Positions 44,462 through 55,566 of a stretch of DNA of 64,000 bases are shown here, one piece after another (the stretch's first letter is position 1; the number at the start of each line of letters is the position of its first letter). The DNA lies in the NCBI GenBank assembly GCA_950295325.1, contig OX485809.1:5394001-5458000 (forward strand). Direction: 5' to 3'. This DNA is from Polytrichum commune. Taxonomy: Eukaryota; Streptophyta; Polytrichopsida; Polytrichales; Polytrichaceae. The notes beneath the pieces are model-generated. The model saw only the letters and a program-made list of their open reading frames with translations, was not told the origin of the DNA and searched no databases. Made by a program: the position numbers and the translations under genes.

Positions 44462-45570
44462 CTCACACCCACGGGGGGGTCACACCCCCTTACATTTTGT
44501 AACCACGTGCGATAATGGGGTATTTAATGGGGGGGTATTTATGCACCTCTCGGTATTTTTTCCCTCCCTATTTGTAGATATAAAGTTACTTTGACATATT
44601 TTTAAGCACCCTATGTTTATTTGTAAATTTTTAGAGAGACCAATTTTTGGCATCATATTTTTTTTTATAAATCGTACAAGTACCAAATAATGAACGGAAT
44701 ACTATAGCATTGCAAAATCAACTATGTGAGCAACAAACGTTCCACACCATCCATCTTATCATTTAATCGGTTTCAATTAGTTATACCAATGCTAAAGCAT
44801 TCAAAATGCCATTCAAAACACAACCAATAACACTTGGAGTTTAGTTAAAAGATTACCAATGAACATGAAGATAACAAAATGTACAAGCTAACATAGACAA
44901 GTTGTAAACACGGATAGAACAAAACAAGAATTATAATCAATTGTCATAAGACATGAAATTTTGCATAATTATCTATTCCAAAACAAAAGATTATTTTCAA
45001 TTGAAAAAACCAAATACAAAAATTGGAAACATTTACTTTAATTGTGTTCACAAACACATTCAACATTGTACCAAATATTTACAATGTGAAGGGTTAGGAT
45101 ATAACTATGCACCCTCCGATACATGTCAAGGTACATATCGATATCCTCTACAATGTCATGATAAGACAAAATGTTTTGGAGAGGTTTAACACCAATGATG
45201 ACAAATAACTAAAACTAATTATTGGCATGAGGCGGTCAACCTTCGAAGTCTTCAACCACTCCATCACGTATCCTCCAAGGCAAAGCGCAATCCTCCGAGT
45301 CTACCATGGTGAGGTGCTAAATGTTGTAGCGCATCATCGATCATCTACAAAAGGTTGTTGTAGCAAAAAGACAATGAATGGAATGTTGGCATATGTGGGG
45401 CTTACCCCACTACAGGCAATTAAACTACTGTAGGGCACTTCATTGGTTGAATGCAACTGCCGCTGCCCCAATAGGTACCACACTGGCGGCAGAGAAGAAC
45501 TACGTGGCCTTGAAAAGTGTGGAGCTTCTGGAAGATGAACTGCCGCTGGTTTTCAAGTGGAAGTTCCGGA

Positions 45571-45588
45571 ATTTAGGGTTTAGGGTTT
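45571..45588 (+). promoter_or_regulatory. Telo-box-like motif ahead of ORF1
   Basis: TTTAGGGTTTAGGGTTTT, two plant telomere-type repeats, lies about 110 bases before the ORF1 start. Such telo-boxes are known promoter motifs in plant genes active in dividing cells. Whether it acts here is unknown. Confidence 0.35.
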
Positions 45589-45696
45589 TGTCTTCACGTG
45601 AAAAAACCTGCTAAGGTGCTTCTCTTCACTTCACTTCTCCTCTCTTCTCTTCTCTTCGAACTTCACTTCCATTACAATTTGTTTCTTTCTGTTTTC

Positions 45697-47206
45697 ATGG
45701 ATTCACAACCGCCCACAAGTGAGAATGTTGGAAACTCAAACTCCCAAGTTGGGAACAGTAGTGCCCCATCTTGGGCTCCATTTGTTGGAAATTTTGGTGG
45801 TGGTGTAGTTCCACCATTCCCATTTCCACATGGTTTTAATGGTAGGTGGCTTGGACCTTTTATGAATTCCATGCTGCAACCCCAACATGGAGATAAGCGG
45901 TCGTCATTGGACACGGGAGAGCTGCCACCACTTCCTAAGAAGAAGCGAGTGTCTCGGAAGAAGGTGAAGGCAGATAACACGGTGGAAGAAGAGGGAAGCC
46001 ATCAATGGAAGGAACACTGGGTGATTCACCTAATCTCTCTCCGTGGTGAGATGCAAGAGACATTTTCTGGGCCTCCTAAACAAGGTATGTGTTGCATTCA
46101 AACTTGTATTGACGACAGCCCCACAACTCAATGAAATGATCTGCACAAAGCAACATACCCCAGATTCTGTCAACATATTTCTTCTCCAGTTGGACATGGA
46201 AAATGCAAAAACCTAGAGACATAGCCAAAAATTACAGAGCATGACTTTGAGAATATTATGCTTGGCACGAATCTGACCTACATGGACGATCATATCTAAT
46301 TTTGGTCTCTTGGTGAGCTCTGAAAGCGGGATGAGTTTTCATAAGCGACTATCCAACCAAATTGCCTGCAACTGTAAAACAACTACTTTGTTTTGTTGAA
46401 CTCACACAAGAATCACTACAATATCTGCAATACTAAACTGATTTGATTATGAATGAATAACCTATTGTATACAATGGTTGGCTCCTTGGAGTGCTTCTTG
46501 AGAAATTTGATCGCACAGGGCTTGAGGGAGCCAGGAAGGTACCCAAAAGTGGCCGCCAGTTTCTGTTTTAGCATAAGCTTCAACCTGATGAGAAATTTGG
46601 CATGGATGAAAAAACTTTTAGGGAGTCTTACACGGTATACATAGGGTTGTTTCGAATTTGTGAAATTGATCATGGGTTTAGGGTTTTGTATTTATGTTTC
46701 TTACTATCACCGTTGTTTTCAATGCAGGAGTCGACAATTGGGCCAGGCTTTACACTCGTTTAGTGAGTATATGCCCTGATTTTTCCAAGGATGCCGAAGC
46801 GTGTCGAAAGAAATGGGCCAGCATTTACGACGCTTACAAAGAAGATAAAGCATGTAATATGAAGTCAGGGAGCAATCGATCCGAGAAATACAAATGATAT
46901 GTTTTGGTAGATGATTATATGCATGATAGGGCTCATGTTGTATCTCATGCCCACGGTAGTGCACAAGAAGACGATGTTATTGAGAAAGGTGAAGGTTCGA
47001 ATCCTACTAGTGTTGTTTCTTTGGAAAAGTCAGTAGAAAAACCAAAAAGACATGAACAATTGATGGAACGGTGCCTTGAAGAAATGCGAGAGAGTGGTAA
47101 ACATGGTAAACAGATGATGGAGAACTTAAAAGCTACTGAAGATATTAAAATTACTTTACTCATGTCAATGCAGGAGACAATGAAGGCTCTTGTTGAGAAA
47201 ATGTAA
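45697..47206 (+). pseudogene. Harbinger ORF1, Myb/SANT-like protein, one nonsense codon
   Basis: Exons 45697-46084 and 46728-47206 join in phase 1 to a frame of about 288 codons. The first exon has a Gly/Pro-rich start (MDSQPPTSENVG), a basic patch (KKKRVSRKKVK) and WKEHWVIHLISLRGEMQETF. The second continues VDNWARLYTRLVSICPDF, then CRKKWASIYDAYKEDK, the trihelix/Myb core. TGA at 46895-46897 replaces the Trp expected in KW-YVLVDDYMHD, a TGG-to-TGA transition. The remainder, a coiled-coil-like C-terminus (LMERCLEEMRESGKHGKQMM), is open to 47206. The exon 1 start at ATG 45697 is preferred over an upstream in-frame ATG at 45598, which precedes a hydrophobic T/C-rich leader. Confidence 0.8.
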
Positions 47207-47208
47207 CC

Positions 47209-48640
47209 CTACTGACTATCATAGCCGTGAGGAAATGCCTCTGCTACAAGTCTTTTTTTCTTTGTACTCCAAATAACTTTTGCAATTGAATTTCTTCTTT
47301 CCGCAAGTTGGTGTGGAACTTTTCCATGTGCTTGCATGACTATTTGATATTGGTGTGCTGCTTCTTGCTTCTTACTCTCAAGTTCTTCTCTCGATTCATC
47401 ATTTAAACCAGTTAAATTATTCATTGCATCTGCAACTATTGCTTCTCTTTCAACCTGTCATTTTCAACATACAAGCATTGGAAAATCAATTGAACAGGTG
47501 CACATGCTCGGTTTAGTACTTCACTGAATGAAAGGAAATTCACTAAATGATTTCAACATATAGATTCGTCATGTTTATATTCTTACCTGTGACTGTCCAC
47601 GAACTTTGAAGGCTTTACCGTCATGTACTTCTGCTTGTGCCTCAGACACCCATTCATCATCAAATTTATCACCATGAAGTTGACAAATATTGTGTAGAAT
47701 GATACACGCTCCTACAATGTCCGGAACTTGTTGCAACTTGACCTCCATTATTTTCAATAATATTCTCTAACACCCTTTTAATAAGCCAAAGCTTCTCTCT
47801 ACACACATTCTGGTGCTGCTTTGAATAAAATTCCAATGGTATTGTTCACGAGAAAGCCCATCCTTGTGACCTTTAAATGGAGGAAACATCCACGGGCGTG
47901 CATGATATGTTGCATCTCCTACCAAGGCATATGGTGCCAATCTTCCTTCCTCACAAAATCGACCAATTCTTGTTCGACTCCACAAGTTTGAATCATGCAT
48001 TGACCCAGCCCAACCAATATCATAATCCCATAAAATGCACCTGCTCGTGACAACGCCTTGAAGCAACACTGAATGGAAGCCCTTGCGATTATAATAATCC
48101 GGTGCATGTATAGATGGAGCAACTATTGGAATGTGCGAACCATCAACAACTCCAACTATGTGCGGAATCTGGTGCAAAGCTTCAAATTCTGTTGAAATAT
48201 GGGTCATCATTGAACTCGACGGCCATTTGATATATTTTTTTTTCAAAGATTTCTTCACAGCACCAAGAAATTCAAGAACGATCTTTTGACTTGTGGACAA
48301 ACCAACCTCATATAGATCTGCTATCATCTGCATTCCATGACCAGTTGCAAGTCTTGAAATCGCAATAGCAACTCTAGTCTCAAGGGGAATAGCACGCCTC
48401 ATCCTCGTATCTACTCTCTGCATGTATGGTGCAACACTAGAACATATAAATATAAAAGTCGCTTGTTCCATCCTCATTCGTGTTTTGAACTCTCTTCTGT
48501 TAAATGAACCCAATAAAAACACTCAACAAAATTTGGTAATCGATCATGTTTCCACAATGCCCGTGGAGGATGCCTACGCCAAAATTTTGCAATGTAGAAG
48601 ACAAGAAAAAGAGAAGACATCCTTTGATGAAGGAATAACA
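47209..48640 (-). pseudogene. Harbinger DDE transposase (DDE_Tnp_4), nonsense and frameshift
   Basis: The N-terminal part (48640-48520) needs a frameshift to join WKHDRLPNFVE to FNRREFKTRMRMEQATFIF. Then comes RAIPLETRVAIAISRLATGH, first Asp in GVVDGSHI, second in GSMHDSNLW, GDATYHARPW and the Glu block TRMCVERSFGLLKG. The next codons are TGT TAG where the family has Arg-Trp (CGT TGG), so two transitions produce Cys-stop at 47772-47767. Reading continues in frame, RILLKIMEVKLQQVPDIVGA, to a donor after 47587. A last exon, 47454-47209, is VEREAIVADAMNNLTGL and onwards. All catalytic residues are present, unlike element 1, but the stop and frameshift disable the gene. Confidence 0.9.
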
Positions 48641-48794
48641 ATTGAACATGCTAAGAATGGGAGCTAATTTCACACATCGTATAAAGAAAGATTTGCCAAA
48701 AGAAAGTAACAAGAAGAGCTCTTTGTCTATCCATCTTCAGCTTCTACCAAAAAGCAAAATTGAATAGCAAACTACATCAAAGAGAGTCGACTCA

Positions 48795-48934
48795 GGGCCA
48801 CTTCACACACAAGACTGATCAGAATGTAACAAGGCCCTCTGTTGGAAGCACAAGGGTTGAACAGAAGCGCTAGCCAAGTTTTCAAAAGATAAACAGATAA
48901 GCATTTTATTACTTTTACAGTATTTTGTGTGGCC
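48795..48934. repeat. Possible MITE terminus fragment, GGGCCACTTCACACACAAG
   Basis: The 19 bases at 48795 match the ends of the 27194/29164 MITE family. A partial inverted partner (GTGTGGCCC) lies at 48926-48934, followed by TAA. The 140-bp interior does not resemble the known copies, so this may be a deletion derivative or a chance of shared terminus. Uncertain. Confidence 0.35.
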
Positions 48935-49469
48935 CTAAACTGCCTGTCGTGTGGTAGATGACAGGCGGCAAAGTGATGAGATTTTCAGAAAAGTTGCCGG
49001 AACTATAGTTGACTCACTAAACCCGAATTGCCTGTAATGTGGTAAGGCTCTTAGACACTACTAGCAAGACAAGTAAAACTAATAACAAAAATTTATGACG
49101 AACGAACTACATTCCAATCTTAATTCTCATAATTTCATGGCTTGAAAACTAGGTTTTTTGAGTTAGAGAATTGAACATGTTTATTCAGAAATCTATGGGA
49201 AACAAGACTTTCACCAGCTTGGATTGTCTGGTAATCATGATTATTTCTCCAGATTTTCTGATTTGTACCAATCGCCAATTCCAATCACTACCCAATTTGG
49301 TATCTGTTCCTTCCCAAGCTCCTCTGGATGCAACTACTGATGCCCATAAACACATCCGATCGTATCCCTCGAAATACAAAACCCCAAGATCCAATCCCAC
49401 AACGCATACACCCAATACTCGTACTCAACCGCAACCGACCCAACAACTTCTTCACACCCAATACTCTTT

Positions 49470-49561
49470 CTTCAGGGTCTTCCCGCTACGGCATCGGGAG
49501 CGGCCTCCTCCTCATCCTCGTAGTCGAGAAGCTCCTCAGGTTCCGCATAAGTCTCGGTCAT
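49470..49561 (-). pseudogene. First-exon fragment of a UAP56/DDX39-type DEAD-box helicase
   Basis: From ATG 49561 the minus strand reads MTETYAEPEELLDYEDEEE, then AAPDAVAGRP and a stop. The ELLDYEDE-E-APD stretch is the conserved start of UAP56 helicases, which act in splicing and mRNA export as part of the TREX complex. The helicase motifs that should follow are absent. Sequence upstream of the ATG on the minus strand could be the original 5' UTR. The piece lies inside the 44470-50344 element, which suggests transposon capture. Confidence 0.7.
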
Positions 49562-49599
49562 TTTCTCCCAACGTTTTGTCTGCACAACCAAAAACTATC

Positions 49600-50340
49600 T
49601 GTTTCTTGAAGCAGAGGAGCAGAAACTCCGGCGCTTTGGCTCCAAATTGCACAGGAGGATGAATGACAACCAGGTAATACAAAGTTGAATCTTACCGCAC
49701 AACAATCAAGAAAAATCAAGAAGTTGGAGTTCGAAATTGACTCTTACCGCAAGAGGAGCAAGCCGAATCTTTGGCGCTTGTGAAACACCTGTGTGAATGT
49801 TGTGAATGCTATGGAGCAACGAAGAAAGCTCCAAAAAATGTGTCTTACCTACCACCTTTGTGCCGCGCTTCACTACTTCACTGCTTCACGCTTCACCAAC
49901 GCAAGACCTCCTACCCAAACGCTTCACCGCCTTCACGCCACTATGCTTGTCCAAACCCTAAGCCAACCCAAGGGCCGTTGAGAAGTCACAATGTTCCTTC
50001 CCCCCAAAAAATCCACAACATTTTCCCTCCATACTAACACTTTTCATTCAAATTTGGACAAAATTTACACAATTCTTCATCCAAGTAGTCAAACCCATAA
50101 TTATTCTATTGATTCTACTACACACATTTGGGGGGATCCAATATCTATAATCCTATTTTGTTTCTACTGATTACTAAAATGGAGGAATTATTCACCGCCC
50201 TATTTTATATATAATCATGTATGGGACATATTTCCAAAGCTATGGTAGATCTAACGAAGTTATAAATTTTACCCTCAACGAATTAAATTGACCCTATTTT
50301 TTATCTCACGTGGTTTCTAAAATTCCGATAGTCACCCCCC
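49600..50340. other. Right arm of the 5.9-kb element, no further gene recognised
   Basis: A local direct repeat (CTTACCGCA followed by A-rich sequence near 49693 and 49743) reads as a splice-donor-like GCGGTAAGA on the minus strand. The frame at 49771-50037 is not recognised. The last 60 bases are the degenerate terminal repeat. Confidence 0.4.
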
Positions 50341-50352
50341 CGTGCTCACACC

Positions 50353-51529
50353 CATGGTAAAAAATAGGGTTTGGAAAAACTTACCATAGGTAAGAACTCC
50401 AATATAAACCCTTAACCCTAAAAGAAGCCTCCTTTTCTTATCATTCATGCAAGCGCAAGGTGAGGTGACTTTGTGCATACTCACTAGAATTGTTGATATG
50501 TGTGGAAAGTGAGAGAAACAAGGACGAATCACCAAGAGGAGTATTCTACTTGGAGTAACCTAGTCATGGCCAAGGATCATGTTTGAACACCCATATGTCA
50601 TTTGGCAATAAGTGTTATAATTTGAAATATTGCAATGCATTTGATGTTGTTTATATGTGTGCGACATGGATAACAACTGGGTCCTGTTGTTATTTACCTC
50701 GTGTACGTAACTAATCCTCAAATATTTGTTGGTTGGTTGCATGGGCACATGTGAGGTAGGCCCTTCACACTCTCAATACGAGGATGTATTGTGATTATGA
50801 CATTTTAAGCATTTCTATGGGTTGATGTTACTAGGGATTTTTCCTTTGTAAGCACTCCATACATGTGGTGGAGTAGATATGTGTACTTTGTAGTGAAGCA
50901 AGAAGATAGGTGATTAAACCTCAAAGGTATGGGGCAATCAAACTTAAACATTTGTTGTTGGCTACCATGTTATTATGGAAACCCTAGGTAAGGTACATAG
51001 TCTTGCAAAGCATAATGAGTTATAACACAAAATACCCAGGTTATACAACACATAGATGAGCATGATTGCAAACAACTACACTATGCAAAATGCTATTGTG
51101 TTACCAAGTAGGAAGATGCCATGAAAATAGAAAGAGTCTTGTGGAAATTCCCACCCACCCACCCACCCACCCACCCTTGTATTGCAATGAAGAAGTTATT
51201 GAAGGATTTGGCCTCTGAAAAGAGGAAGTTCAAACTTTGTAAAAGTTTTGAAAAGTCAACTCTAGATAGATATATATTATTTTTTCTTTTTCCCTAGTGA
51301 AAATTCTTTGGGTTTCAATATTTTACTCTTGACTAACATGATTGCTTGACTATAGAGTTTCTTAGGTCTTGGACCATAGTGTAAAGTCATCCTAATAGGT
51401 CCTTATCCCATTTATACGTACCCCTCATTGGTTGTTGCCATTTAATCTCTAAATATTTACGGGGCTCCTCGGTCTACTAAGGTAGATGTGCCTAACTCCA
51501 ACATAGCAATAATATGGACACCTATATTT
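50353..51529. other. Intergenic, nothing recognised
   Basis: A CCCA tetranucleotide microsatellite lies at 51151-51175. Otherwise there are no domain-bearing frames or paired termini. Confidence 0.45.
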
Positions 51530-52085
51530 GAGTGGCGTGTGACTAGTTGTGGATCTATAACGAACCAAAAAAAAAAACGTGTCTAAAAGATATTGGATTG
51601 AGCACTCAAATATGATAACCATTTTCGGCTCAGTACCACTTCACACACAATAATGAAGGTTTGTGATCATTGCATTCCAAGATCTCTTGTTGGTCAAAAA
51701 GGCTGAGACCATCCAAGTTCACTTCACACTAGAAGGTGAAGGCCCAAGGGCCCATATAAATTATCTTGGATGAAAAATGTACACGGATTCCTACATGGTA
51801 GACTATAAATAATGTTGCATGGTTTGATGGAATTTGTGTTAGGCCTGACGCGAATTCTAGCAAGCCATGTTAATGGTACGGCCTTTGTATGAGAATGAAG
51901 GGCCCTCACAATTACATGGGCACAGCCCTTGGCTTGTGTGTGGAGTGGCCCTTAGTGAGCACAAGAACAACCTCTTTGAGTATGAATAAGATATTATTCA
52001 TACGAGCTCTGGAAATTACAAGGTCAATGACTACAATCAAGCTATTGCACACCAATTGGGTGTTCCATATCTAACAAAGACTCTA
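51530..52085. repeat. Dispersed repeat family C, copy 3, split by a MITE
   Basis: The left half (51530-51633) has GGACACCTATATTTGAGTGG, GTGTCTAAAAGATATTGGAT and CTCAAATATGAT. The right half (51952-52085) has GAGCACAAGAACA, GAATAAGATA, GAGCTCTGGAAATTACAAGG and ATTGGGTGTTCCATATC. Together they match copies 1 and 2 across the insertion. Confidence 0.75.
51634..51951. mobile_element. MITE of the 27194 family, reverse orientation, nested in family C repeat
   Basis: The right end TTGTGTGTGGAGTGGCCC is followed by TTA. The left end ACCACTTCACACACAATA has lost its first bases. The interior is the reverse complement of the 27194 element in shortened form, including GGCCTGACGCGAATTCTAGC. The uninterrupted site is seen in the other family C copies. 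Confidence 0.8.
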
Positions 52086-52089
52086 GAAG

Positions 52090-52640
52090 TGGTTGCAAAG
52101 AGACAAAAATACAGAATCACACACGTCTACCTTAATGACCCCAAAAGGAACAAGACACACACATACTTAGGTACTACTTCTTGCTTTGGAATCAAGGGTT
52201 GAGATCCACACCCGTCACAAACCCCAAATGTCCGAAATCAGAACCCCAAATGTACACGTGATGTAGATTCGACGGGTATCTGATGGGTGCAAATCTGAAC
52301 ACTGTTGGAATCAACAGCTGAAAAGTGAAATACGTGTCATTGCCACCTGGACTTCCAACAACATTAAAAATATAAAGGTCCAGCCTAGCCGATTCAATTT
52401 AATGTTTACAATGATGTAACATTGTTCCTTCGAACGCCACTCCGCGTGCCAGCTGGCATATCCTCCGGCACGAGAGCCGCGTTCACACTGGCGCAGTGCC
52501 TGCCTGGCTTTCTTCGGTAATCTTCAACTCTGCTGCGCTCTCTCCGGAATAAGAGCGAGCGAAGGCGCCATTGCGGCTTTTTCCTGCTCACGGTGGATGG
52601 CTATGGTGCCACCGAATCCCTTTCCACACGTTGTGGATCC
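52090..52640. other. Intergenic with local G/C-rich island
   Basis: From about 52430 to 52620 the composition becomes G/C- and CpG-rich. A minus frame (52591-52406) has no known domain. It could be a promoter or an unrecognised 5' exon, but there is no supporting motif. Confidence 0.35.
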
Positions 52641-52644
52641 AAAG

Positions 52645-53285
52645 TCCAGGCTCAACAAACTCGCATTCGCCTCGAATGGTGTATTCGTCTACAATGTCGG
52701 CCGACTTGGAGCATTTTTTTTTGCATGTAAATCTCGCGAGTTTGTATCGGGGGATCGAATTTCAAAAGGTTTCTAAGCCCTGATGGCGTTGGAGGATCTT
52801 GCTGTAACCGAACCGGGTGATTCAGGTACCAAATGAGCATGCATTTAGCCTGAACGACGAGTTCTTAAATTCAGGAGTGTTGCGTTTGGAGTTTCAAATC
52901 ACGTGTATATTCCTTTAGAGACGTTGTAAGTAGATCCAAATTTTAAGAATCCTAAACTGAATTAAACAAGTCCGCATTCGGCCAGAATGGTGCATCTTTG
53001 AGATGTAGGTAGAGTTGGAAGTTTTTGTGCATGTAGTTTCTCGAGTTTGCATCGGTGATCGGAAATCCTTTTTGTTAAGGTAGAAGATGAGCAGAAATTT
53101 ATCATGACCAGCAAGTTCTTGGATTCACAGATATGGAGTAGTGCGTTTGTTATTCTCGAGTTTGAATCGGTGATTAGAAATCGTTCTTGTTAAATTAGAA
53201 GATAGTCAGATACTTAGCCTGACCGGCAAGGTCTTAAATCTATAAGATTCAGAGCGTTGCGTGTGCAGTTTTTAAAGTTTGTATC
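52645..53285 (+). repeat. Degenerate tandem repeat, about 150 bp, three to four units
   Basis: The order CGCATTCG.C..AATGGTG, TTGCATGTA, CTCG(C/A)GAGTTTG(T/C)ATCGG, GATCGGAAAT, CCTGA(C/A)CGGCAAG and TTGCGT recurs at about 52660, 52970, 53130 and 53200 with truncation of the later units. No coding content. Confidence 0.7.
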
Positions 53286-55566
53286 GAGTATCGGAAAGAA
53301 ATCTAGGTGCCGGTTACATCGGTGCTTCAGTGGAGGAGCTTGAATTATTGTTGCTTCGTTGAGTCTGCTTGGATATATTTAGTTTGGAGTTTGGAGTTTT
53401 CTTTATTTGTTGTTTGATGTGGAGGTCGCGTTCAGGATCAGAAAGGGAGCAGGTGTGGAGAGGCGATGTGGTTGGACGAGACCGCATTCTTCGCAAGAGG
53501 ATATCTTTAGTTTTGATGTTTGAGTTAGATGCATTTAGAGTTTTGGCGGGGATGGCGATCCTCTGAGGAGGTCTGGTGGAAACCAGGGAGTAATACAGTG
53601 GCGTTGTGAACAATGTCGCGTTCTGTTCTGGTTTCTTGACCACAAGAGGCGTTATTTGCATATTTCGCACTTTCCCGGGACGCGTTTGGACTGAACTGGC
53701 GTGAGATTGCTTTCCCTGTGGAGGCGAATCTGGAGCCACCTCCATTGCATCTGGTTTGGAAGGAGTGTGATGAATGAGACATGGATGTGATTTGGAGTTT
53801 CGACATTTAAGTTGAGTATGGAGCATTAAGGTTGCGAAGCAAGGGAATTAATATGAAGATCCTAAAAGGAGTTCCATTAGACGGGAGTTGTTGCTGAGCC
53901 TCTCGCCTTCTTCGTACTTCTGCTGATGTGGTTAGTCAGACACTGCTTTGCGTTTCTGTAACTTTCGTGTAGAGAGTTTGATTTTTTAGGAGTTGAAACT
54001 CATTATTAGACTGGCTCTCTCGAGTTCACAGATAGTTGCATTCATGTACGTTTTTAGCGTTCGAGCACTAATTCTTGAAGTATTCTCCCATCTAAAGCAA
54101 GTGTAATCCATCTGTAACTTGTCAAGACATTCGAGCAGAGATGCAGGATGCTTACTTAAGAATTTAAATTCAGTCTAAATTCCAGTACGTTCCAGTACTA
54201 ATTGTTTCTTTAGATGCATCCTTAACTGCATTGCAGGATGCAGGACGCAGGATTCTTGTAGCATCCTTCCATCTAAATGCAGCTAAGATTGCATCTAAAG
54301 CAAGAATATACATCTGTAATTTGTTAAGTTGACATTGCAGAGATGCAGGGATCTTACTTAAGAACTTAAATCAGTTAATAGTTTAGAATTTATCTTCTGG
54401 CGCAGTACCACTGAAGATATCGAGGTCTCGCTGTATAGATCTCGGAGTTTGGATTCTGGAAAAATATGAAACAAATATCTCCGTCACGAATGCCGCGAAA
54501 GAAGAATCACCGAACGTCCGCGGCAAGTTTTCGGCTTAATGCCACTGGCATTGTCTCCGGCTTTCCACCATGATTTAACGAGGTATTGTTACATCCAGAA
54601 ATGAGAGCATTTCACTGATTTATCATATACTACTGCCCCTTCAAATTTTCGGAGAGTGTGCCTATCCAAACAGTCCACAACTTCACATCTTCTCCTCGTC
54701 AGCAGCTTCTTGTAACCATCAACAGCCTTTTCGCAATTCGTTGAATAAGTAAGATTCGAGTAGGTGAATGAATTCTAAACAAATTTTCACTGGAATGTTT
54801 TTTGCAAGAAGTTGATAGATCATTCAAGTAAACCCTAAACCCTAACCTTTCAATTGCTTATATGCTGGAAACAAGATGGTATCAAATGCATTCAGAGCTA
54901 AACACTGAGGATGAGCTAGGGCAATAAATTAGCAGTTTCAAAAATAAAAGAAACTTCGAGTCATACTTGGGAGGTTGTTATGTCTGTGCATGTCCCCTGG
55001 TCTATTTAGATGGGCTCTATAATGTATCTTCAATATCCTCAGAAGTTGTTCACCTGAATAACTCATGCATATCTATACAGAATTTTTCTCCTAGGCTCAG
55101 CACTGTGCCTCAGAATAGTAAATGCCGAGTTGTTTTCATTTGCAGCAGGGTGAACAAGGCTCATTGATGGCGAAGAGAAGGATCTACGTTGGGGAGACAA
55201 ACGTCCTACACAATCTGCGCTTTCCTTAAAAGTCAACCAGTGTTACTAAATGTATTCCTGACAGTTTGAGGCGATCTGGAGCTGGAAGTGGACTCATCAG
55301 GCGTATGGTTCGCCTAGGGTTTGGGGTTTAGGGATCTGAACTTGATGTAACTGCAGAAGGAACTGTTACGCTAAGAGGATGACTCCAGGAACATCACGGA
55401 AGTTAGGATGGACTTGTCAATCTTTAAAAAAATACAAGTCTGCAAAGGCAATTTGGTTATGCCATTTTGGGTTTCGATTCTTTAACTGAGATGAGGGGAG
55501 TATCTTAAGAGACAATTCCAGGTTTCAGTCAACATCATTCATGTGTTTAGTTACCAAATCGCCACA
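53286..55566. other. Upstream region of the ALE2-like gene
   Basis: No domain-bearing gene was found; opposed frames at 53314-53826 (minus) and 53369-53566 (plus) are unrecognised. A diverged direct repeat lies at 54080-54170 and 54290-54375 (CATCTAAAGCAAG, ATCTGTAA.TTGT.AAG, GCAGAGATGCAGG, CTTACTTAAGAA). The 5' UTR of the receptor kinase presumably starts in the last part. Confidence 0.45.
54829..54847 (+). promoter_or_regulatory. Telo-box (interstitial telomere-type motif) upstream of the ALE2-like gene
   Basis: TAAACCCTAAACCCTAACC carries two and a half plant telomere repeats about 720 bases before the start codon. Telo-boxes are established plant promoter elements. The position relative to the transcription start is unknown. 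Confidence 0.4.

Larger units (their letters stand above)
45398..49050. mobile_element. PIF/Harbinger element 2 (inactive), about 3.65 kb
   Basis: The left end GGGGCTTACCCCACTACAGG continuing CAATT matches the complement of the right end GAGCCTTACCACATTACAGG continuing CAATT. Further inner copies of TACCACAC..GGC(G/A)G occur at both ends. The target duplication is unresolved (TTA follows the right end, TGT precedes the left). As in element 1, a Myb-like ORF1 on plus converges on a DDE transposase on minus. Confidence 0.8.
44470..50344. mobile_element. 5.9-kb nested element with 8-bp target duplication and degenerate long TIRs
   Basis: The exact 8-mer CTCACACC flanks the element at 44462-44469 and 50345-50352. 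Both ends begin CACGGGGGGG and continue with similar inverted sequence (AATTTTGTAACCACGTGCGA left against AATTTTAGAAACCACGTGAG right). An 8-bp duplication fits hAT-like elements. No hAT transposase is present. Harbinger element 2 is nested inside and accounts for about 3.65 kb. Excluding it, the outer element is about 2.2 kb and carries a UAP56 gene fragment in its right arm. Confidence 0.75.

Noticed and set aside
49171-49662. 163-codon Pro/Gln/His-rich plus frame
   Set aside because: It overlaps the minus-strand UAP56 fragment, has no domain, and its composition follows from the C-rich local sequence.
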